Below are positions 62,773-64,000 of a stretch of DNA of 64,000 nt, in pieces. The notes below the pieces were generated by a model. That model was not told the DNA's origin. It ran no database searches and saw only the letters and a list, made by a program, of their open reading frames with translations. Origin of the DNA: Humulus lupulus (lineage: Eukaryota; Streptophyta; Magnoliopsida; Rosales; Cannabaceae); assembly GCF_963169125.1 (NCBI RefSeq), contig NC_084794.1:229186219-229250218 (forward strand), written 5' to 3'. Within the stretch, counting starts at the first letter, position 1; each line of letters starts with the position of its first letter. The position numbers were made by a program, and so were the translations under genes.

Positions 62773-63023
62773 TGTGACACCCTGGATAACCAAGGTCGTT
62801 ATACTGTGTGATTATAGATGTGCAAAAATTGCTAATAAAGTCATATAGTTGAAAACGTGACCCTAAGTTGTAATTACGTTAGGGTTAAAATATTTTGGTC
62901 ATAAACAAGAAATTTCTCATTAAAATAAACGTTTAATACATGGGATCCCAAAATAGGTTTTAAAGGACAGTTTACAAAATTTCCAAGTTTATGTACAACC
63001 ACAAGCCACTCTAATGGAAAAAT
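62773..63023 (-). repeat. Inverted end of a gypsy LTR
   Basis: TGTGACACCCTGGATAACC... matches in reverse the 3' end of the G1 LTRs (GGCTATCCAGGGCGTTACA at 47748-47766) and continues through GGATCCCAAAATA. It is cut at 63024 by a copia LTR. Confidence 0.75.
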
Positions 63024-64000
63024 TGTTATATTATTTTAAATAATATAATGTTAGATTAAATAATGTGACATAATGTGATTTGTCACACCTTGTAACATAT
63101 TATTGAGAGTCACAAAATTGGACACATGTATGTGCCCAAATGTGACATATTTTGAAGTTACAAACTTGTAACTCCCAAATATTACCCAATAATGTGTAGA
63201 TTTGATATTACACATTTTGATTTGAATTTCTTAAAGATATATGTGAAATATGGCTGTTAGAGATGTGATTTTAACTCCCATAATGTGTATGGAAGTTACA
63301 AAATCAAGTGGGAATGAATTTGGAACGTTTTGGCAAATTTGGAAAATTGGTTGCTGAAAAAACGACTTAGGCCGCTGCCTATGTTTTTCAGGCCGCGGCC
63401 CAAGAGGCAAAAATAGGCAAAAAAACACATCGTAGGCCGCGGCCTGAGCGGCTGACAGCATTTTCCAACTTCGGTTTTTATCCAATTTTGAACGTTTCCA
63501 ACAGCCAAGTAACTCCCAAATCTCTATTTTAATTCCATAAAACATCCAATTAATCATTGGTAACAGCCATAGGGGTTGGTGGAATTTGAAATTCAAAGGG
63601 TGTCTCAAAACTCTATAAATAGGAGCCTAATGCTCACTTGTAAGACACACCAATTTTCATCCACAAAGCACTTGGCTGAAAAATACACCAAAAGGCTTGA
63701 TAATTCCAGAGAGCTATTTCCTAGAGAGACCCCTTAGTGCTTAGAGAATAGAGGGAAATAAGCTTTTGGACAAAGGTCTTGAACCTTGTTCAAGTTGGTG
63801 ATCCCCACTACTCTACACTTTGGTTATGTGAGAGTTTGTTTGTGTTTTCATTCTTTTGTTCTTCTTATTTACTTGTATTGTTATAGTATTGAGTTTGTAA
63901 TCTTCCTCTTCTACATCTTTTTATTTACTTGTATTTTGAGCAATTGAGTTGTAATACTTATTTAATCAATATTATCTTGTCCATTGTATTTTTGCATAGA
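63024..64000 (+). repeat. copia LTR, family C1, cut by window end
   Basis: Starts TGTTATATTATTTTAAATA and aligns in reverse with 27068-28256 and 29838-31017. TATA box CTCTATAAATAGGAG near 63611, GC cassette 63369-63455. By length it lacks only the last part. Confidence 0.9.

Noticed and set aside
1..64000. tRNA, rRNA, CRISPR or centromeric satellite
   Set aside because: No cloverleaf with A and B boxes, no rRNA-like block, no regular spacer array and no long uniform tandem satellite was seen by eye.

Overview
This is plant nuclear DNA. It is AT-rich, has GT-AG introns, two spliced host genes with recognisable plant proteins, and a dense layer of LTR retrotransposons, a LINE and MITEs. A eudicot with an LTR-rich genome fits; I cannot name the species from this window. 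I see no tRNA, rRNA, CRISPR array or prokaryotic gene.

Layout. 1-4773: a Ty3/gypsy LTR (1-2124, minus) inserted in the gag of a broken second gypsy element (2125-4773, minus). 4774-7700: AT-rich spacer with degenerate repeats and one strong hairpin. 7709-21000: host gene 1 on the minus strand, an Agenet/Tudor-like protein of 441 aa in six coding exons that join in one frame. Its intron 3 (10143-17832) is swollen by a chromovirus (10695-17264, minus, 5-bp TSD TATTG), itself split by a second chromovirus in the opposite orientation (12221-16152, plus). Intron 1 holds a fold-back MITE and a 234-bp tandem duplication. 21571-22131: a hAT-type MITE with a perfect 8-bp TSD. 22132-49750: a nested graveyard with no host gene. 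It holds four solo LTRs with perfect 5-bp TSDs (24661-26496, 27068-28256, 39667-41840, 45364-47766), two copia elements in opposite orientation (29838-33321 minus; 37571-44198 plus), further LTR fragments and several fold-back MITEs.

50170-54888: host gene 2, a MATH-domain homologue of the plant TRAF1/MUSE13-MUSE14 family. Nine exons join in one open frame of 467 codons, but the protein stops at less than half the family length and its first exon is not of the family type. 55691-58574: a 5'-truncated L1-type LINE (minus) with an A-rich tail. 58575-64000: a gypsy 5' LTR with primer-binding site and gag remnants, a second primer-binding site, an inverted LTR end, and a copia LTR running off the window.

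How the parts relate. Only the two host genes look able to make a defined protein. Every retroelement reading frame seen here is broken, partial or shortened. The most notable non-gene signal is a GC-rich palindromic cassette that recurs inside LTRs of both copia and gypsy families. Its wording differs from copy to copy while the flanks stay alignable. In the copia LTRs it sits just upstream of the TATA box.
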